Source: an uncultured SAR86 cluster bacterium
Lineage (GTDB): Bacteria > Pseudomonadota > Gammaproteobacteria > Magnimaribacterales > D2472
Length of the DNA: 64,000 nt
NCBI GenBank assembly: GCA_902623535.1
Contig: CACNUA010000003.1
Coordinates: 52,518 to 116,517 of the forward strand
Direction: 5' to 3'
Each line of letters opens with the position of its first letter. Position 1 is the stretch's first letter. Both the position numbers and the translations under genes were made by a program. This document shows, piece after piece, positions 62,923 through 64,000 of the stretch. Under the pieces are notes generated by a model. That model did no database searches, was not told the origin of the DNA, and saw only the letters and a program-made list of their open reading frames with translations.

Positions 62923-63237
62923 TTATGAGATTTTTAACTTTGGCGCATTAGTCATTACGCTTTTAATGCCTTTATTCAAAGATGACCTATCAGCATAGCT
63001 TTGTGATGTTGCAACTACTTTATTGTTTCCAGCTACTAGATTAAAACTCCATTTACCACCGCGAGTTTCCTTAGTTTTAAAGTTATCTTTTGAAGCAGCA
63101 TGTTTGGCAACTGATTTAATGCCTTTCAAGCATGTTGCACGGGATGCATAAGCTTGAGATGCAATAATATTTTCTCCATTCTTAGCTTTCAGTCTAAAAC
63201 GATGTTTACCACCTCTATCTTTATAAATTTCGAACAT
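62923..63237 (-). CDS. YegP/DUF1508 tandem-repeat protein
   Basis: The 104 residues consist of two DUF1508 repeats: 'FEIYKDRGGKHRFRLKAKNGENIIASQAYASRATCLKGIKSV' and 'KETRGGKWSFNLVAGNNKVVATSQSYADRSSLNKGIKSV'. This is the YegP architecture. The function is unknown. A strong AGGAGGAA ribosome site precedes the ATG. It lies ten bases upstream of the cut permease gene on the same strand. Confidence 0.92.
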   Translation of the reverse strand: MFEIYKDRGGKHRFRLKAKNGENIIASQAYASRATCLKGIKSVAKHAASKDNFKTKETRGGKWSFNLVAGNNKVVATSQSYADRSSLNKGIKSVMTNAPKLKIS

Positions 63238-63304
63238 TTTTCCTCCTTATCTGCAGAGTTCAAATACTACCAAACTTACTCAGTAAAAACACATTTTTTT
63301 TTAT

Positions 63305-63329
63305 GCGCTCGAGCGCTCTAGGCTATAAT
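63305..63329 (+). promoter_or_regulatory. Promoter of the K+ channel gene with a GCGCTCGAGCGC palindrome
   Basis: A perfect TATAAT (63324-63329) ends six bases before the channel ATG, with no ribosome site. A perfect 12-base palindrome, GCGCTCGAGCGC (63305-63316), occupies the -35/spacer region and is strikingly GC-rich for its surroundings. It may be an operator. Confidence 0.55.
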
Positions 63330-63335
63330 CCGCTT

Positions 63336-64000
63336 ATGGAAAATCTCAAAAGTTTCTTCAAAGGAACCTTTTCTAAAATTATTGGCATCCTCATAATTCT
63401 TTCTATTGCTGATCAAGTTCTGACTTCAATGGAACTCACTCGTACCGTGGAGAGAATTTTTGATGTTTTTTATTTTCTTACCATAACCTTATTTAGTCTT
63501 GAGTTTTTAATTCGTGTCATTGTTATTAAGAAGTTTGATTTTCTATTGGCTGTTGATGCCATTGTTCTGATCAATGCACTTTTTGTTGGGTTAGTTGATT
63601 TAAGAATGTTGAGGTTATTTCGATTGTTTCAAATCTTTAGGGCTTCAAAATTTTTAGTACCTACCAATACTTTAATAAAGACAATTGTTATGCAGCGTAA
63701 TGCATTACTTGGCTCACAAATGATGGTGATATCCATACTGTTAGTTGTTTCGACACTCATTTATTTTCTTGAATCAGAGGCACAACCAGAAATATTTGGT
63801 AGCATTCCCGCAGCCATGTGGTGGGGGATAGCAACGCTTACCACGGTGGGCTATGGTGATGTAGTACCAAGCACAGAGGTGGGTAAAATACTTGCAAGCA
63901 TTACTATGTTCATCGGTATTGGGATGTTTGCATTGCCAGCAGCCATTTTAGCATCGGCATACTATGAAGAGATTCAAAAACGGAATTTCTTAATTACTTT
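63336..64000 (+). CDS. Voltage-sensor K+ channel, probably cyclic-nucleotide-gated, cut by the right edge
   Basis: The frame is open from the ATG at 63336 to the end of the window (221 residues) and is not in the ORF track. It shows six membrane segments, an S4-like 'DLRMLRLFRLFQIFRASKF', and the potassium filter 'TTVGYGD' in 'WWGIATLTTVGYGDVVPSTEVGK'. After S6 it reads 'ALPAAILASAYYEEIQKRNFLIT'. This junction resembles the MloK1-type channels, in which a cyclic-nucleotide-binding domain comes next. That domain would lie beyond the edge, so gating by cAMP is inference. Its leaderless promoter is the clearest of the window. Confidence 0.88.
   Translation, partial: MENLKSFFKGTFSKIIGILIILSIADQVLTSMELTRTVERIFDVFYFLTITLFSLEFLIRVIVIKKFDFLLAVDAIVLINALFVGLVDLRMLRLFRLFQIFRASKFLVPTNTLIKTIVMQRNALLGSQMMVISILLVVSTLIYFLESEAQPEIFGSIPAAMWWGIATLTTVGYGDVVPSTEVGKILASITMFIGIGMFALPAAILASAYYEEIQKRNFLIT

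Overview
The window is a gene-dense, AT-rich stretch of a bacterial chromosome. The gene set is gammaproteobacterial: the tig-clpP-clpX-lon-hup-ppiD block, a DUF2066/purM-purN-DUF3108 block next to pgsA-hda, dnaX-recR, folE, gpsA, htpG, and a FabY-type ketoacyl synthase. A proteorhodopsin with the blue-tuning glutamine, a TonB-dependent receptor, very short intergenic spaces and frequent overlapping ORFs point to a streamlined surface-ocean gammaproteobacterium, for example the SAR86 type. That placement is an inference from gene content. I see no rRNA, IS element, prophage or CRISPR, and no gap over 300 bases lacks a gene.

Layout. 1-2.4 kb: a TonB-dependent receptor cut by the left edge. 2.5-11.3 kb: fabI facing a proteostasis run (ppiD, hup, lon, clpX, clpP, tig) that starts behind tRNA-His. 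11.4-21.7 kb: glutamate dehydrogenase, a GST, the tRNA hydroxylase trhO behind tRNA-Pro and tRNA-Arg, folD-fabY, maf, folE, gpsA and htpG. 21.7-24.7 kb: two small conserved genes (one, DUF2256, absent from the ORF track), then the proteorhodopsin between tRNA-Asp and tRNA-Val. 24.7-33.1 kb: xseA, an M23 peptidase, wrbA, a DUF305/LVIVD copper- or metal-type exported protein, a small HTH operon with a large palindromic operator, and sppA. 33.1-43 kb: hda-pgsA-DUF2066, purMN, dcd, recR, dnaX with an A10 slippage site, recX and small envelope proteins. 43-49.6 kb: hsp20 behind a ROSE-like RNA thermometer, a DsbD-type reductase with a partner, an HNH nuclease, a deaminase, and a voltage-gated channel whose filter looks calcium-type.

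The most unusual part is 49.6-62.2 kb. A 2136-residue exported protein (FecR domain, Ser/Asp/Glu-rich stretch, about seven cadherin-like repeats, a Rossmann-like segment and a C-terminal TbpB-like barrel) lies downstream of a TPR plus beta-barrel protein of the Slam (type XI secretion) kind. Divergent from them is an operon of a TetR regulator, a CHASE2 adenylate cyclase, a DUF481 outer-membrane protein and an MscS channel. Near-identical TGACAATnnGTCA palindromes lie in front of both secretion genes, so the TetR protein may control them. At the right edge begins a potassium channel of the type that normally carries a cyclic-nucleotide-binding domain. I read this as a candidate surface-adhesin secretion locus tied to cAMP signalling. 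The MscS and SLC13 genes after it are both cut short at one junction, which marks a deletion scar or an assembly joint.

Several genes here have a -10 hexamer only 6-9 bases before the ATG, which suggests that leaderless or nearly leaderless transcripts are common in this organism.
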